A stretch of 64,000 nt of DNA from Daldinia sp. FL1419 (lineage: Eukaryota > Ascomycota > Sordariomycetes > Xylariales > Hypoxylaceae), in NCBI GenBank assembly GCA_025201765.1, contig MU623365.1, positions 124,001 to 188,000 of the forward strand, in the 5' to 3' direction. This document shows, piece after piece, positions 47,281-57,943 of this stretch. The notes under the pieces are model-generated. The model searched no databases and was not told the origin of the DNA. It saw nothing but the letters and a program-made list of their open reading frames with translations. The stretch's first letter is position 1. Each line of letters begins with the position of its first letter. Position numbers and translations under genes: made by a program.

Positions 47281-48042
47281 TACCGGATTAATCGAAGCTC
47301 TCTTTCCCGTTCTCATATCGGGGCGTTGACTGTTTTCTCTCCCACATCGAGATGCACTGGTCATCGACATAGTTTGGTTGAAACTAGAGAATTATAGGGG
47401 GGCGATTGGTTTAATGGGTTTTATGTTGGGAAAAGTTTTTCACGACTAGGAAAGGGGATATATATCATTCTAGGTTTTCGACGCTCTCTGGGATTTGACG
47501 TCGCACTTTTATATATCATAACGAGGACTCTAAGTAACGGTCACGACAGGTCAGATGTTAGGAATATGGGTGTTAGATCTGTGTGGGGGGTCGCTACAGA
47601 AAAGATACTCTCTTTTGAAAGTTGGCTAGTTATGGATTAGGACATATAACGATTACCAATATATCTAAGATCGTTATTTTGATAGACTTGAGAAAGGTCA
47701 CGAATGGCTGCGGTCGCGATTTATAGGCCAGACGCGATCGACTTCACGCATATTTTCCTTGATATGAAATACGTGTTTCATATGATTGCCAAAGTAACCA
47801 ACATGGTGCATGAACAACGTTACTTCGTTACCTATGTACATCTTAGTCACTGAATTCTACAGTAGCTAACTGGACGTATGAACATCATCGAGTAGAGTGT
47901 AGTGAATACCAAGACATGTGTATTATCCTCTAAATTTTATGTAGTATCCAATCCTAAATGTCCTCAATGCTCATAAATCCAAATGCAAGCAGCTCATCAC
48001 GTCGTCTATGGTGGAATATATCTGTAATTATCTAACCCCCCG
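47281..48042. other. Intergenic region between convergent genes
   Basis: 3' regions of the small membrane-protein gene (+) and the MFS gene (-). Nothing else recognised. Confidence 0.5.
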
Positions 48043-49875
48043 TCATTGTGTAGTCTTTTCCGCAGGCCCTTTGGCCTCGTTATTTTGGCGCAAGCTCTGC
48101 AGGCCTGTCTTATGTTCTTGGTGTTGCGTGCTGAGCTTTCGCTGGCTAACAAATGGACTTATAAGAAGTCCTACTCCTGCGAAAGCAGTGTACATGATGT
48201 ACATATCGCGCAAACTGTTCCAGTAAGCACCGCGCGCTATTTCGCCCTGAATACCAGGCAGAGAGGCCACAAGGCCAACATTACCACCTGCACTTCCACC
48301 GGTGAGTTGCCCGGCTAGTTCCGGACCGAGCTGTGCTAATAAAGTCGGATACTGCTTCTCCATTCCGTTTTGAAAGACGACACCACCGATAACGACGGAT
48401 ATGGATGTCGAAAGCTGACGGACGAAACCAAAAGTTGATGTTACCGAGGCAATATCACGGGGTTCAACGGTCGTTTGCAAAGCAATGAGTGGAGATTGGA
48501 AGTTTGGTCCTACACCAATACCCGCAATAATTTGAAATATGATGATCTTGGCCCAGTTTGCTTGAGCACCAAGGTCGATAAATAATCCATAGCCAAGGGT
48601 CATGAAGAACATGCCAAAAATGATAGCTGGTAGGTACTTGCCAGTCTTCTTCATGAATATACCGGAGGCGATCGACATGAACGAAAGCGAGAGCACGTAC
48701 GGTAGCAAGTAGACACCTGATAGAAGCGATGACGAACCCAAAACTGCCTGGAAGTATAGGGGTAAGTAGTAACTTCCGGATATAAAGACGGCACCGTGAA
48801 CCAGACAGATAGCAAAGGTCGATATGTTCTTTCCAAATTGGAATAGTCGGAGCGGAATAACAGGGTATTTCGCGTACCACTTCTCAACGGCAACGAAGAC
48901 GCCAACCGTGACAACGCCAAAAACAATTAGACATATGGTCGGCGCCGAATTCCAGGGGTAAGTGACACCACCAAACTCCAGCCCAAACAAGAACATGAGG
49001 GTACCACCGACGATTAAAAGACTGCCAAGCCAATCGATAGCAGCTAATCCTTCCCGGACGGACGTGCGCGGGTTGTGTAACTTGAGGACGAATAAAAGGA
49101 TGAAGAAGCCCACGCCACTGATAGGCAAGTTCACATAAAAACACCAACGCCAGGTGACCTTGGAAGTGAAGACACCACCAAGGATAGGGCCAATCGCGGA
49201 AGCAATAGCCCAGACCATGCCGAAGAATGCATAGTACATGCCTCGCTTACGGATGGAAAACAAATCGCTGACGCAGATGTTAGTGAGCACGACGATGCCA
49301 CCTCCGCCAATGCCTTGAATGGCACGAGCAGCAATCAGCATGCCGATGTTGATACTCAACGCGCATATCAGCGATCCGATCCAGAAGATGGCGACAGCCG
49401 CCAAGAGCACCGGTTTTCGACCCCAGATGTCGCTGATCTTTCCCCAGCTAGGAACCGTGGCGCTGTTAGCTAGTAGGTAGGCCGCACCGATCCATGTGTA
49501 ACCGGCCGGAGACTGGAACTGTGCGGTGATGGTGGGAATGGCGGTGGTGACAATGGTGGAGTCGAGAGCGGCGAGAAATAGCGCCGAACACAACGCCAAG
49601 ATAATTACGGTCGTCTCGAATTTAGTACGTCCTGCTTCGGGCTCGGCTGCTTGAGCGGCGGGTGCAGTGTCCTCGGAAGGAGCATTAGCTGGTTCGCCTG
49701 CGGTTGCGGGAGCAGCAGTAGGCACATTTTCGCCCCTCGAGGATTCCTCGTCTTGCGCGGTGCTGGCCGAGGAGCTCCGGCGCGTGTTATGACTGGGCGA
49801 CTTCACGCCCTGCTCTAAGTCGTCGAGTTTTTCATCATCGCGGACGTTTAGTGTGGCAGCCTCATGGTCGGACAT
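48043..49875 (-). CDS. MFS drug:H+ antiporter, DHA2 family (14 TM)
   Basis: Plasma- or vacuolar-membrane exporter of the major facilitator superfamily, DHA2 subfamily, intronless, 610 residues. Residues 1-85 form an acidic, Ala/Pro/Ser-rich cytosolic leader. The transport domain opens with LFLAALDSTIVTTAIPTI (DHA2 motif in TM1). It continues with WGKISDIWGRKPVLL (loop 2-3 motif A), AARAIQGIGGGGIVVL (motif B) and AIGPILGGVF (antiporter motif C in TM5). Further hydrophobic helices extend to about residue 575, consistent with 14 TMs. The final 35 residues are hydrophilic. Members export toxins, drugs, basic amino acids or siderophores; the substrate is not predictable. No biosynthetic genes adjoin it, so a link to a metabolite cluster is not supported. 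Confidence 0.93.
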   Translation of the reverse strand: MSDHEAATLNVRDDEKLDDLEQGVKSPSHNTRRSSSASTAQDEESSRGENVPTAAPATAGEPANAPSEDTAPAAQAAEPEAGRTKFETTVIILALCSALFLAALDSTIVTTAIPTITAQFQSPAGYTWIGAAYLLANSATVPSWGKISDIWGRKPVLLAAVAIFWIGSLICALSINIGMLIAARAIQGIGGGGIVVLTNICVSDLFSIRKRGMYYAFFGMVWAIASAIGPILGGVFTSKVTWRWCFYVNLPISGVGFFILLFVLKLHNPRTSVREGLAAIDWLGSLLIVGGTLMFLFGLEFGGVTYPWNSAPTICLIVFGVVTVGVFVAVEKWYAKYPVIPLRLFQFGKNISTFAICLVHGAVFISGSYYLPLYFQAVLGSSSLLSGVYLLPYVLSLSFMSIASGIFMKKTGKYLPAIIFGMFFMTLGYGLFIDLGAQANWAKIIIFQIIAGIGVGPNFQSPLIALQTTVEPRDIASVTSTFGFVRQLSTSISVVIGGVVFQNGMEKQYPTLLAQLGPELAGQLTGGSAGGNVGLVASLPGIQGEIARGAYWNSLRDMYIMYTAFAGVGLLISPFVSQRKLSTQHQEHKTGLQSLRQNNEAKGPAEKTTQ

Positions 49876-49969
49876 GGTTCCGATGCGAAACGGATGAAGC
49901 GTACTTGAGCAAATCTTTCGTTGATGGTCAACGAATGATGTATGCCTGAGTAGCCGGTTGATATAAGTT

Positions 49970-49989
49970 AAAAAAAAAAAAAAAAAAAA
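49970..49989. repeat. Poly(A/T) run of 20
   Basis: A20 on the + strand, read as T20 in the leader or promoter of the MFS gene. Pyrimidine tracts near start sites are common in fungal promoters. Confidence 0.8.
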
Positions 49990-50506
49990 GTCAAGGAGCA
50001 GAGCAGACCGATATTTTGAGGCGAGGCAAAGATCAAAAGGAGAAAATTTATTATCTCCGAGCCGGGGAGCTAGCCTAGCTGTGTATGTACTATGTAGTAG
50101 CGGTGATCCGTATAATTGACCAGGGGAGGAGGAGAATAGCGGAGCCGGGGAGATGAGATCTATGGTTAGCCAGTCGGTGGTGAGATCAATGACGGGTTTA
50201 CGTCCTCACCACATTTCCGTGTTGTCAAAACGAATGTGTAGAGAAGAAATCCATGACATAGGATAATTATGGTGGTTTATTATGGAACCTAGCCGACCAG
50301 CCGGAAGGAAAACGCAAGGACTTTGATACCGTCCCGTCTATGTAAACCACCATGGCTTAAAAAATAGTTAAATAAGAAAAAAAAGGTTGACATGTTGGGT
50401 AGGGTCTGGCCTGGCAGCCTAAGCAAAAGATTGGTAATGCTCCTATATCCGGAGCACTATGCGAAGAGGCGAAAGAGCGAGCGCACAGCAAAGAAACCCG
50501 GCAAAG

Positions 50507-50533
50507 CGTAAAACGTAAAGCGTAAAGCGTAGG
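50507..50533. repeat. CGTAAAG heptamer tandem
   Basis: About four degenerate units of CGTAAAG/CGTAAAA. Too short and degenerate to be telomeric; a small slippage repeat. Confidence 0.6.
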
Positions 50534-51227
50534 TTAAAGGGGTCCAGTTTCTGGGTCCAGCCTTTGGTGCCGGGGGTTATTCTGAAAGCGAACACGGCTA
50601 AATGTGGGACCTAATGCTAAGACTTTAAAGCTTATGATTGGTTAGAATGATTAGAATGGTTCGGAGTCGCATAAGGTAGATTCTAACCGGCCGGCAACTT
50701 GTTCCATCTGATAAAACACGGTCCCTACACACATTACATACGCAGTTAGAAGCTAAAACACGATAACAAATGATATTTCATTCCGAGTCATAGTTAAATT
50801 AGTCCCGCATATATGACTCTTTTATACATAGTTTGACCTAACTCCTTCTTTGTCTTTATTAGTTAATAGCGTATTAGGTAATAGCATCTTGACGGCGCCG
50901 AGCTTATTGCGAGTCATAAGATTAAGCCAACCAGAATGGGATATCTGGAAGAGGTACTTACGTACTTATTCTCCCGGAAATTTACCCAGTGATTGAATTG
51001 TTACAAACAAGAGTTATATATGTACTATTAGACGGTAGCGTGCACAGACCAAGGGGGACAAACGCAACAGACTCGACTCAAAATAGTCTCTTAACTCACG
51101 GGAGTAGAAGGGAGGTAAACTTGAAATATACAATTGTTATCAATATTATGCTAATTAGGTAGTTAACATTATAACGCCCGGTCTAGCCTAATAGCCAACT
51201 CACCTACTACGTTTCATGGTAAAAAAG

Positions 51228-51887
51228 TTATTTGTTAATATTAGGACCGCTAAAAGGTGTGTTCCCTTTTAACGTACTAATGTAATGGCTAACGCGGTCC
51301 TTCAAAGGAGCGAACTTCTTATAGTCCCGCATCGCATCCCATTGCATATACATCAGAACGTGCATGAGCAGCCAGGTTGCGTCGCACGGGTTTGCCTCTC
51401 CGAGCCAATATGCCAAGTTTCTTGGTGCCTCATCCGGATCTCTAAGTTTTGCTAAAGTCCGAAGAACGAAGCGGGCGTAGTAGTGGTTGACGTCCCAATC
51501 CCTCCTGTCTGGAGATTTCCCTAAACTCCATTCTGCCTCGTCGGCGTGGGCGTGTGTGATCTTGTGAACGGCTGTCCACTCGCCAACTGGTAGATCCCAA
51601 TGTCCTTCAAGATACGTCTCTGAGAACTCGACGAAGGCTCTGATTAGTACCGGATGTATGAATAAGTTCTGCATCCGCTGTTTGGCTATCAAACCATCAC
51701 CAAGACCGAGGAGGGGTGCTAGCTCGGCTGAAGCCGCGTCTAGATGTGGTAGCTTCTGCTTATAGACGAGTCGGACTTGTTTCTTGATTTCCTCGGGGTC
51801 ATCCATCCAAGGGTTAAGCACGCGCTTATCCTTAGACTGCCACGTGTTCGAGGTACTGGCGCTTTGCGTGGGTGTATTCGAGCCCAT
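51228..51887 (-). CDS. Hypothetical protein, helical, Trp/Asp-rich
   Basis: Unrecognised, intronless, 219 residues, no signal peptide or membrane segment. The first 25 residues are Ser/Thr-rich; the rest is predicted mostly helical. Notable stretches are NPWMDDPEEIKKQVRLVYKQ, HPVLIRAFVEFSETYLEG, HWDLPVGEW, ITHAHADEAEW and CDATWLLMHVLMYMQWDAM. Clusters of His, Asp and Glu around residues 108-120 could bind metal, but no known motif is present. A second unrecognised gene of similar size and strand follows upstream at 52.5 kb; I could not align them convincingly. Coding nature rests on length, composition and an ordinary ATG. Confidence 0.62.
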   Translation of the reverse strand: MGSNTPTQSASTSNTWQSKDKRVLNPWMDDPEEIKKQVRLVYKQKLPHLDAASAELAPLLGLGDGLIAKQRMQNLFIHPVLIRAFVEFSETYLEGHWDLPVGEWTAVHKITHAHADEAEWSLGKSPDRRDWDVNHYYARFVLRTLAKLRDPDEAPRNLAYWLGEANPCDATWLLMHVLMYMQWDAMRDYKKFAPLKDRVSHYISTLKGNTPFSGPNINK

Positions 51888-52511
51888 TTTGAAAATAGTG
51901 TTGTAACGACGATGATTAATCCGCGCTATTAGAGGCTCGATATCCTCTAATATCTCGGGGGGTTGCTTATATGGCTATAAAGTCTTTGTTCTGAGCGAAA
52001 CGTCAAAAGCAGGGCTAGGCTCTTTATTTAATCCTTTTAATTTCCACTTTCTGCTTTCAAGCGCGTAGATTGTCTTATTGTTGCTTCTCGGCATCAATAG
52101 AGGTGACAATGATATTATTGAGGTATTGGGAACATAGCTCACGTATGCGTTTGATACAGACGCACTCACTCGCGGTTCATATTTCAACGTGTGGCTTTCT
52201 GACTAAATATAATTATTACTACCTACCTCCCTTAAGCTATGCGCGTACATACCTTGCAACTAGGTGGGTGCTACCCTGTATTAGATACCCTGAGCATAAT
52301 TCAATAATCTCCAAATAGAAATAGGGTAAATCAGTTGCTCATCATACAACCGCTATTTTCGGTAGCTAGGGAGTCTTGAATTGAATACTAGAGAGCCTTT
52401 CTTTACAATCTTCCCTTTCACCATTGAAAATACCGTCCATGTCATGTAGGTAGATAACGACCTAGAATGAAATACAGTACGGTATTACTAAATACCAGTT
52501 AGGCACCTAAT
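51888..52511. other. Intergenic region
   Basis: 624 bp between two unrecognised minus-strand genes. No feature recognised. Confidence 0.45.
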
Positions 52512-53288
52512 CTAGTCATATTCACCGGTGGCTTTTAACTTGTCATATCTGTCCTTTGCTTCCGGATGAAGCGCAGAATTTTCTCCCTCTATAGCCTGGT
52601 ACTCCTCGACCATGCTTACCAAATCCTGGGGATCGCCTTCTACTACCTCCTTTACCCATCCCTCGTATATATATTTGAGCTTTAGATATAACAGGAACGC
52701 CGCCGTCCATTTGTCCGATCCATCCCATATCCCATAGAACGGATCGACGGAGCCGGAAAGTTTCGAGTAATTTTTCTGCTCAGCCAGGAATTCATTACTT
52801 CTATCACTGTATTCACCTTCGCCGACGGCGTCGATATGGATATGCTCTCGATAGTTCAAAAGTCTTAATATAAATCCAACAGTGTGATCGATGGGTAGCC
52901 AGGCTGTCTTGTCGATTTCTACCTCGGGTTTAATATTCATGAAGTCAACAATATATTCCGGCACCAGGAAAAGATATTGCATCGCGTCGACAACATACTC
53001 CCACGATGGGAATTCAAAAAGAGGAAAATCAACCACGCATTCTTCCATGAAATCCCACATGGCCTCTTCGAACTCGGGACAGTCGTAGAAGTAGTTAAAG
53101 TCGTCAATTGTCCATTTTACGTCTCGCCATTTGGCAGGCGGTATTACGCCATCTGCTTGACCGTATGCTCTGAAGTAAAGCGATGCCGAGCCTCGTTTAA
53201 GGTCGGCTTCTATGCTGGCTTTGAGATGTTCCTCAAACGGGTACATACTTGAGTTTAGGTGAGGTGGGGGATTTGCACGAGGAAGCAT
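52512..53288 (-). CDS. Hypothetical acidic protein rich in aromatic residues
   Basis: Unrecognised, intronless, 258 residues. Strongly acidic and rich in Tyr, Phe and Trp: WTIDDFNYFYDCPEFEEAMW, DFPLFEFPSWEYVVDAMQYL and KWTAAFLLYLKLKYIYEGWV. No signal peptide, membrane helix or recognised domain. Translation may begin at the second Met (53246, MYPFEEH) rather than 53288; both are in frame. Probably a soluble helical protein. Neighbours are another orphan gene (51.2 kb) and the GH3 xylosidase, all on the minus strand but hundreds of bases apart, so not an operon-like unit. Function unknown. Confidence 0.62.
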   Translation of the reverse strand: MLPRANPPPHLNSSMYPFEEHLKASIEADLKRGSASLYFRAYGQADGVIPPAKWRDVKWTIDDFNYFYDCPEFEEAMWDFMEECVVDFPLFEFPSWEYVVDAMQYLFLVPEYIVDFMNIKPEVEIDKTAWLPIDHTVGFILRLLNYREHIHIDAVGEGEYSDRSNEFLAEQKNYSKLSGSVDPFYGIWDGSDKWTAAFLLYLKLKYIYEGWVKEVVEGDPQDLVSMVEEYQAIEGENSALHPEAKDRYDKLKATGEYD

Positions 53289-53650
53289 TCCGATGTCCTA
53301 GGTATCTGGCTCTTGTGGTATTCATGCAATATGATCCTAGTTTCAAAATGTTAATATGGAGCGAGGTTCTGTTGAAGATAGGTTGCACCAGTTTAAATAG
53401 GTACGTCACAAATTAAATTTGGTAAGACGGTTGGACGATAATACCTAGCTATTGTTTATATATAGTAATGTCACCGTAAATACGAATAAAGGTGATGATA
53501 CATGGCAGTTGGAGTTAAGAAAGACTTGGAAAAATGTTTTAGCTGAACAACTTCTTTTGCCAAGAATCCTAGCTTCAGGGGTAGACGCAAGTATCCTAAC
53601 CCTAACCGGCGCCAACGAATCCCCAGATCCTATCTACTTTTTGATTCCAT
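53289..53650. other. Intergenic region
   Basis: Short spacer between the orphan gene (its 5' side) and the 3' end of the GH3 gene. An open frame on the plus strand at 53,452-53,754 overlaps the GH3 tail and is rejected. Confidence 0.5.
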
Positions 53651-56047
53651 TCACTTCGGCGTGTACTTCTTGTGTCCGTTACCTTCACCAAGGTCAGTTG
53701 GGGGTTGCGGGAACTCTATCAACACTTTGGCGTCCCCCGTCAACTCAAAGCTAGTTGTGGCCTGGGTCGGCACGTCAAGCAAGAACTTGTACGTTCCTGG
53801 GAAAAGGATTGTATTCCCAACCTCGTCCACTCGAGCCAAGTCGCCCAAGGTTAAGCCCACGGTGGCCTCCTTCTCCTCCCCTGGCTTTACGCCCTTGATG
53901 CGAGTATATGCCGCAAGTTCCTTAATTGGATAGGGGGCGGGCCCGTATTCTCCAGACAGGAAGGCCAGGGCAACGAAGTCTGAAGTCACGTTGCCCGTGT
54001 TCTTAACGGAGAGGCCTATAGTCTCAAATGGACAAAGATCTAGGTACTTTGCACTACAAGAAGCAAGGAGCTCGTTGATGCTGTAGGTCTTATCCGCGAA
54101 AGCGTCAGATGCAAATGAGGGCTTGAATGTGGTGTAGTGCAATCCGAACCCAAAGGGTAATACGGACTCATTATACCATTTGTACGTTCTCCCAGGGTTC
54201 GTCTCACTCGGACGAAGACTCATATCCGTCATCGGAACTTGATCTACGTAGCCCGCGGGGTATAGAGTGGTGGGTAATCGACCGGCTGGTGCAGTCTTTC
54301 CGGTTAACACATCAAAGATGGCTGTCCCTCCATCTTGGCCTGGGAAGCCAGCCCAGAGGATAGCATTGACGTTGTCGTCACTAAGAAGCGACGAGTCGTC
54401 ATTCTGGTCGCCTAGTTCGACAATTATAAATGGCTTCTCTAACGCACTGAGTTTCTGGATCAAAGCAAACTGAGCGCTAGGCCAAGCGATAGAGAATCGA
54501 TCGAGCTCTTCCGCTTCGATCGTCATGTCGTTCCCGCCAAAGTATATCACAATATCAGATTTGTTCGCTGCGTCTAGAGCGGCCTCGGTCCATGTATCCA
54601 GGTCTGATGTATTCTGCTTTAGGGGACCGGTGGCATTTACCACGTTGAACCCAAGTTTCTGGGCTGCGTACAGTGGGCCGTGAATATATGGTGGAATCCC
54701 AGCGTATCCGCCGAGCATGGCGAAATTGCCGATATCTGACCAAAAACCCACCAGAGCGATTGAAGTAGCATTGTTGACTTTCAGGGGTAGAGTTTCGTCG
54801 TTTTTCTTTAGAACAATACTTTCGGCAGCGGACCGGATGGCCAGTGCTTGGGACTCTGGGGTATTAACATCTTCCCAGGATAGAGACCTGTATGGAGTAG
54901 CGTCTGCTGGATCGAAGTATCCCGCACGGATAAGCCCTTCGTACAAACGTCGAAGTGCTTGGTCGATAACCTTTTCTGGCAATAGGGTTTGATTCCATGC
55001 TCCAGCGACATCAGTGTTGCTGCCGACTTCGCATATACTATCGGTTCCCGAGATTAGTGATATTGCTGCTGATTGCGTCGCCGTGGTAGTATAGTTGTGA
55101 TCTTCGTGGAAGTTCAGAATCGCATTGCAATCACTGGTAATGTACTGGCTTTCGTCGTTCCACTCCCAAAAGTCACGAAGGACTGTCCCCATCAGATACG
55201 TAGAAGCGCAGGCAGGTGTCCCGTTGACGGCATTGTAGGAGCACATGATCGATTTAACCTTGGAATCCCTCGCACATTGCTGGAATGGGGGAAGGTAATA
55301 TTCCACCAAGTCCTGCATTCCGACGATGGCATCAAACTCGTATCTTTTGATACCTCCCCAATACTCAAGATCATATGCTGCATAGTGCTTGCACGTAGCT
55401 ATCACTTTAGTGATATTCTCTTTTCCTTGCAGTCCATCTATCAAAGCTTTGACGTATCCCTTAATGCGAAACGGGTCTTCGCCGGGTGTCTCCGAGCCCC
55501 GCCCCCATCTCGGGTCTTTATAGGGGTTGATGTTCGGCGTCCAGTAGTCGAGGCCTGCATGTCCGGAATTGCTATATGCTCGAGCTTCGGTACTAATGAC
55601 ATCGGCTACGGCGTGAACTAAATCATCATCGAATGCCGCAGATAGGAGAATTGGGCTAGCAAAGGACGTGGCATGCGAAAACTCTCCCGATTGTCCGAAG
55701 GCAACTCCGGGAGAAAACCCGAGGCCGTGAAGGGCTTCGTTCCACCAATCGTATGCGGCCAATCCTAGACGTTGAGCTCCCAGGCTCTTGCTAGTATTAT
55801 GTTAGTTTCTAATGGGGACTCGAGTAATCATTGTTCCGTCTTACTCCACGAGATTGACCAATTTATCTGTGATGTTCCAAGCACTGATAAGAGCTGCAGC
55901 TCTTTCTGAGGGGCTGGCCGATGTATCGCAGACGATATTGGTAGTCAAGGTCTCGGGTCCATTAACACAGTCAGGAAAGGTCATCTTCCCCAGCGCCCGA
56001 GCACTGAGAAGCGACAGAAAGGCTATCGATATCCCTGGACACTTCAT
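53651..56047 (-). CDS. Secreted GH3 beta-xylosidase
   Basis: Retaining exo-acting enzyme releasing xylose from xylo-oligosaccharides. Exon 1 is 56047-55845 and exon 2 is 55790-53651, joined through a 54-nt intron (GTAAGA donor, CTAG acceptor); the junction gives LVNLVDKSLGAQRLGLAAYDWWNEALHG, restoring the family sequence. Total about 780 residues. Signal peptide about 1-20. Domain blocks: GLDYWTPNINPYKDPRWGRG, TCKHYAAYDLE, and YITSDCNAI with nucleophile Asp288. The (alpha/beta)6 sandwich domain starts near SIALVGFWSDIG, then VIYFGGNDMTIEAE, and a fibronectin III-like domain begins near LPFGFGLHYTTF. Length and motifs fit fungal BXL/XlnD enzymes rather than beta-glucosidases. Divergent from a DUF8021-like gene. 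Confidence 0.95.
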
Positions 56048-57032
56048 GATACTTATTGACAGTATGTGAACTGCCAGGATGAAATCAACGGGTCATGGGG
56101 AATGATTCCGAGCTTCAAGCCCGTCCCTTTTCAAGGTCGAGCTGTCTGTTGGACATACCCGGAGATTGAGAGAGATCTCCAGCTAAGCATTCGCTCAGAA
56201 AATAGCCTACCGGATGAGCTGCATCTAATTCTTGGGACATGAGCCGCGTAGTCTGTGTACCTGAATTTGCTCAAGGTCCAGAATATCCGCTCACCAATAT
56301 TATTGGAGATAATACTACGCATTGTCTTTCGAGCTCTATGATCGATGCGAGGAAGAGCTTTTACGTTGGATTGGAACACTTGCCCCACGTTGACTGGTAA
56401 TATCTCAGGCTTGATATTACCATGTCCTGTATGCTCCGCGTGAGTTTCTCCCGGATCATTTAGCCGGCAGGCATACCGCGTGAGATGTCACATCGGCGTG
56501 GGTTCTCGTCTATCACGATTCACCTGGTTGCCACTGAGAAGGAATGTGCTTGATATTGGATACAAAATATTCACAAAGGCGGTCTTGGCTAGAAAGATAA
56601 GCGAGACAGAAGAGCGAAGTGAAGCACAAGTTCCCAGGTTTTCGGAATTGGCATTCCTATATATTACTCGATCCCGATGCCATAACTTCATACTGGAAAT
56701 TCATTACCCATGAGATGCTCCATTTTATTAAAACCTCCGTTGAGGAGTTGCCAAAGATACTAGTCTCATGCGCGCATAGTGCATACACCTATGTCCTTTA
56801 CCGTATAGGTATCCGAGGTAGACTTATTCACCAAAGGTATCACAGAGAATACGAGGCATATCTCGAGGGAATATAATATAGCTTAGGTCATACAGTCGTG
56901 AAAGGCATAGTAATAATGGGGTGGTATTAAATATATTTTACGCGGGGATCGTCAATATAGCAAGGAACCCTCTCCGCATGGAACACGGCACATTACTTTA
57001 ATGCTTCTCCAGCATCTCCGATGAGACTCGGC
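56048..57032. other. Shared upstream region of GH3 (-) and DUF8021 (+) genes
   Basis: Divergent promoter region. It contains GGCTAAA (minus strand, 56459-56465) and GGCTAG (56587-56592), which match the XlnR/Xyr1 GGCTAR consensus. GCGGGG (56942-56947) and CCCCAC (56383-56388) match CreA SYGGRG on one or other strand. Matches to such short sites are only suggestive. No gene seen. Confidence 0.5.
56459..56465 (-). promoter_or_regulatory. Candidate XlnR/Xyr1 site upstream of GH3 gene
   Basis: GGCTAAA on the minus strand, about 412 bp before the GH3 ATG. It is the known XlnR core in Aspergillus. A seven-base match has little statistical weight alone, but the gene is an expected target. Confidence 0.35.
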
Positions 57033-57040
57033 TATATAAT
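57033..57040 (+). promoter_or_regulatory. TATA box of the DUF8021-like gene
   Basis: TATATAAT about 105 nt upstream of the ATG at 57143. Confidence 0.45.
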
Positions 57041-57142
57041 CATCGAACGCCATCAGCTTGCATTGCAGCTCTTTTGATGTATTGGTACATTTCTTTAGGC
57101 AATTCGACTTTGTAAGCCACTTTTGCTAACAGGACTCCCATA

Positions 57143-57943
57143 ATGTTTCGACTAAGCACCAGACTGGCTACCACGGCCGCCACGATTCTGGCGACCGGCG
57201 TAGCGTTAGCTCCAGCGGAGTGCACCCGCGAAGGACTCCTAGCAGCAGCAGATAGCTATATTGCCGCGCAGACTAGCGGAAGTATTGATGGGCTCAAGCT
57301 GTCAGCCACCAACTTTACCTACCAACAAAACAACAAGGTTTCGGATATCAAGACCGGCGTACTCAGTCAGCCCCTGAAGATAGACCTTAATCGATCCACA
57401 GCAGATACGGTGGCATGCGCTAGTTACACGATGCTGATTTCCACGACTGGCTCCAAGCCATACGTGATCTCGACGCAGATTCGGCACGAAGACAACGACA
57501 CTAGCTCGATCGCATTGATTGATACCATCGCAGCAACGACGGGTGCTCTATTCTTCAACGCCCAAAAGACACTAGACTATATCAAAAAGGAGAACTGGGG
57601 GACGCTCGAGGAGAGCCAGAGAGTCGGTAGGGAAGAACTCAAGCGTGTAGGGGATGCGTATCTAGACATGTGGACAGACGCCAAGGCCGCCGACTCTATC
57701 CCATGGGGCACGGACTGCGAGCGCGTTGAGGGGTCTCAGCTGACGCGGCCGTGCGGGTCAACGCTGCCCCACGGCGGAAGTCAAAAGCCGAATGGCAATC
57801 GACGGTACGTTATCGACGAGACTATTGGGTCGGTGGACGTTCTTTGCTCGTTTGACTCTCTCGGGAATATGCCGGATTCTCACGAAGTTCGGCTAGAAAG
57901 CGGAAAAGTCAAATATGTTCACACGGTGACGGTTCTAGGGTAG
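57143..57943 (+). CDS. Secreted DUF8021-like protein
   Basis: Intronless, 266 residues. Signal peptide about 1-26 (MFRLSTRLATTAATILATGVALAPAEC). The mature part resembles the fungal family annotated DUF8021, with the N-terminal helical CTREGLLAAADSYIAAQTSG, a central SNTAx4LST-type core (NFTYQQNNKVSDIKTGVL), and the C-terminal DCERVEGSQLTRPCGSTLP. The tail, RRYVIDETIGSVDVLCSFDSLGNMPDSHEVRLESGKVKYVHT, carries the SDVFVRFDS-like end of the family. Three or four Cys could pair. Predicted extracellular; the biochemical role of this family is unknown to me. It shares an upstream region with the GH3 xylosidase, which might couple their expression. Confidence 0.85.
   Translation: MFRLSTRLATTAATILATGVALAPAECTREGLLAAADSYIAAQTSGSIDGLKLSATNFTYQQNNKVSDIKTGVLSQPLKIDLNRSTADTVACASYTMLISTTGSKPYVISTQIRHEDNDTSSIALIDTIAATTGALFFNAQKTLDYIKKENWGTLEESQRVGREELKRVGDAYLDMWTDAKAADSIPWGTDCERVEGSQLTRPCGSTLPHGGSQKPNGNRRYVIDETIGSVDVLCSFDSLGNMPDSHEVRLESGKVKYVHTVTVLG

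Larger units (their letters stand above)
49876..51227. other. Intergenic region
   Basis: No supported gene. A20 run at 49,970-49,989, a T tract on the MFS gene's strand about 100 nt before its ATG. A short tandem of CGTAAAG/CGTAAAA units lies at about 50,507-50,533. Confidence 0.5.

Noticed and set aside
48043..53288. Secondary-metabolite cluster built around the MFS exporter
   Set aside because: No backbone synthase, tailoring enzyme or pathway regulator is adjacent; the two orphan genes show no enzymatic motif.
53452..53933. Plus-strand open frames opposite the GH3 C-terminus
   Set aside because: Shadow frames of the xylosidase; no independent signals.
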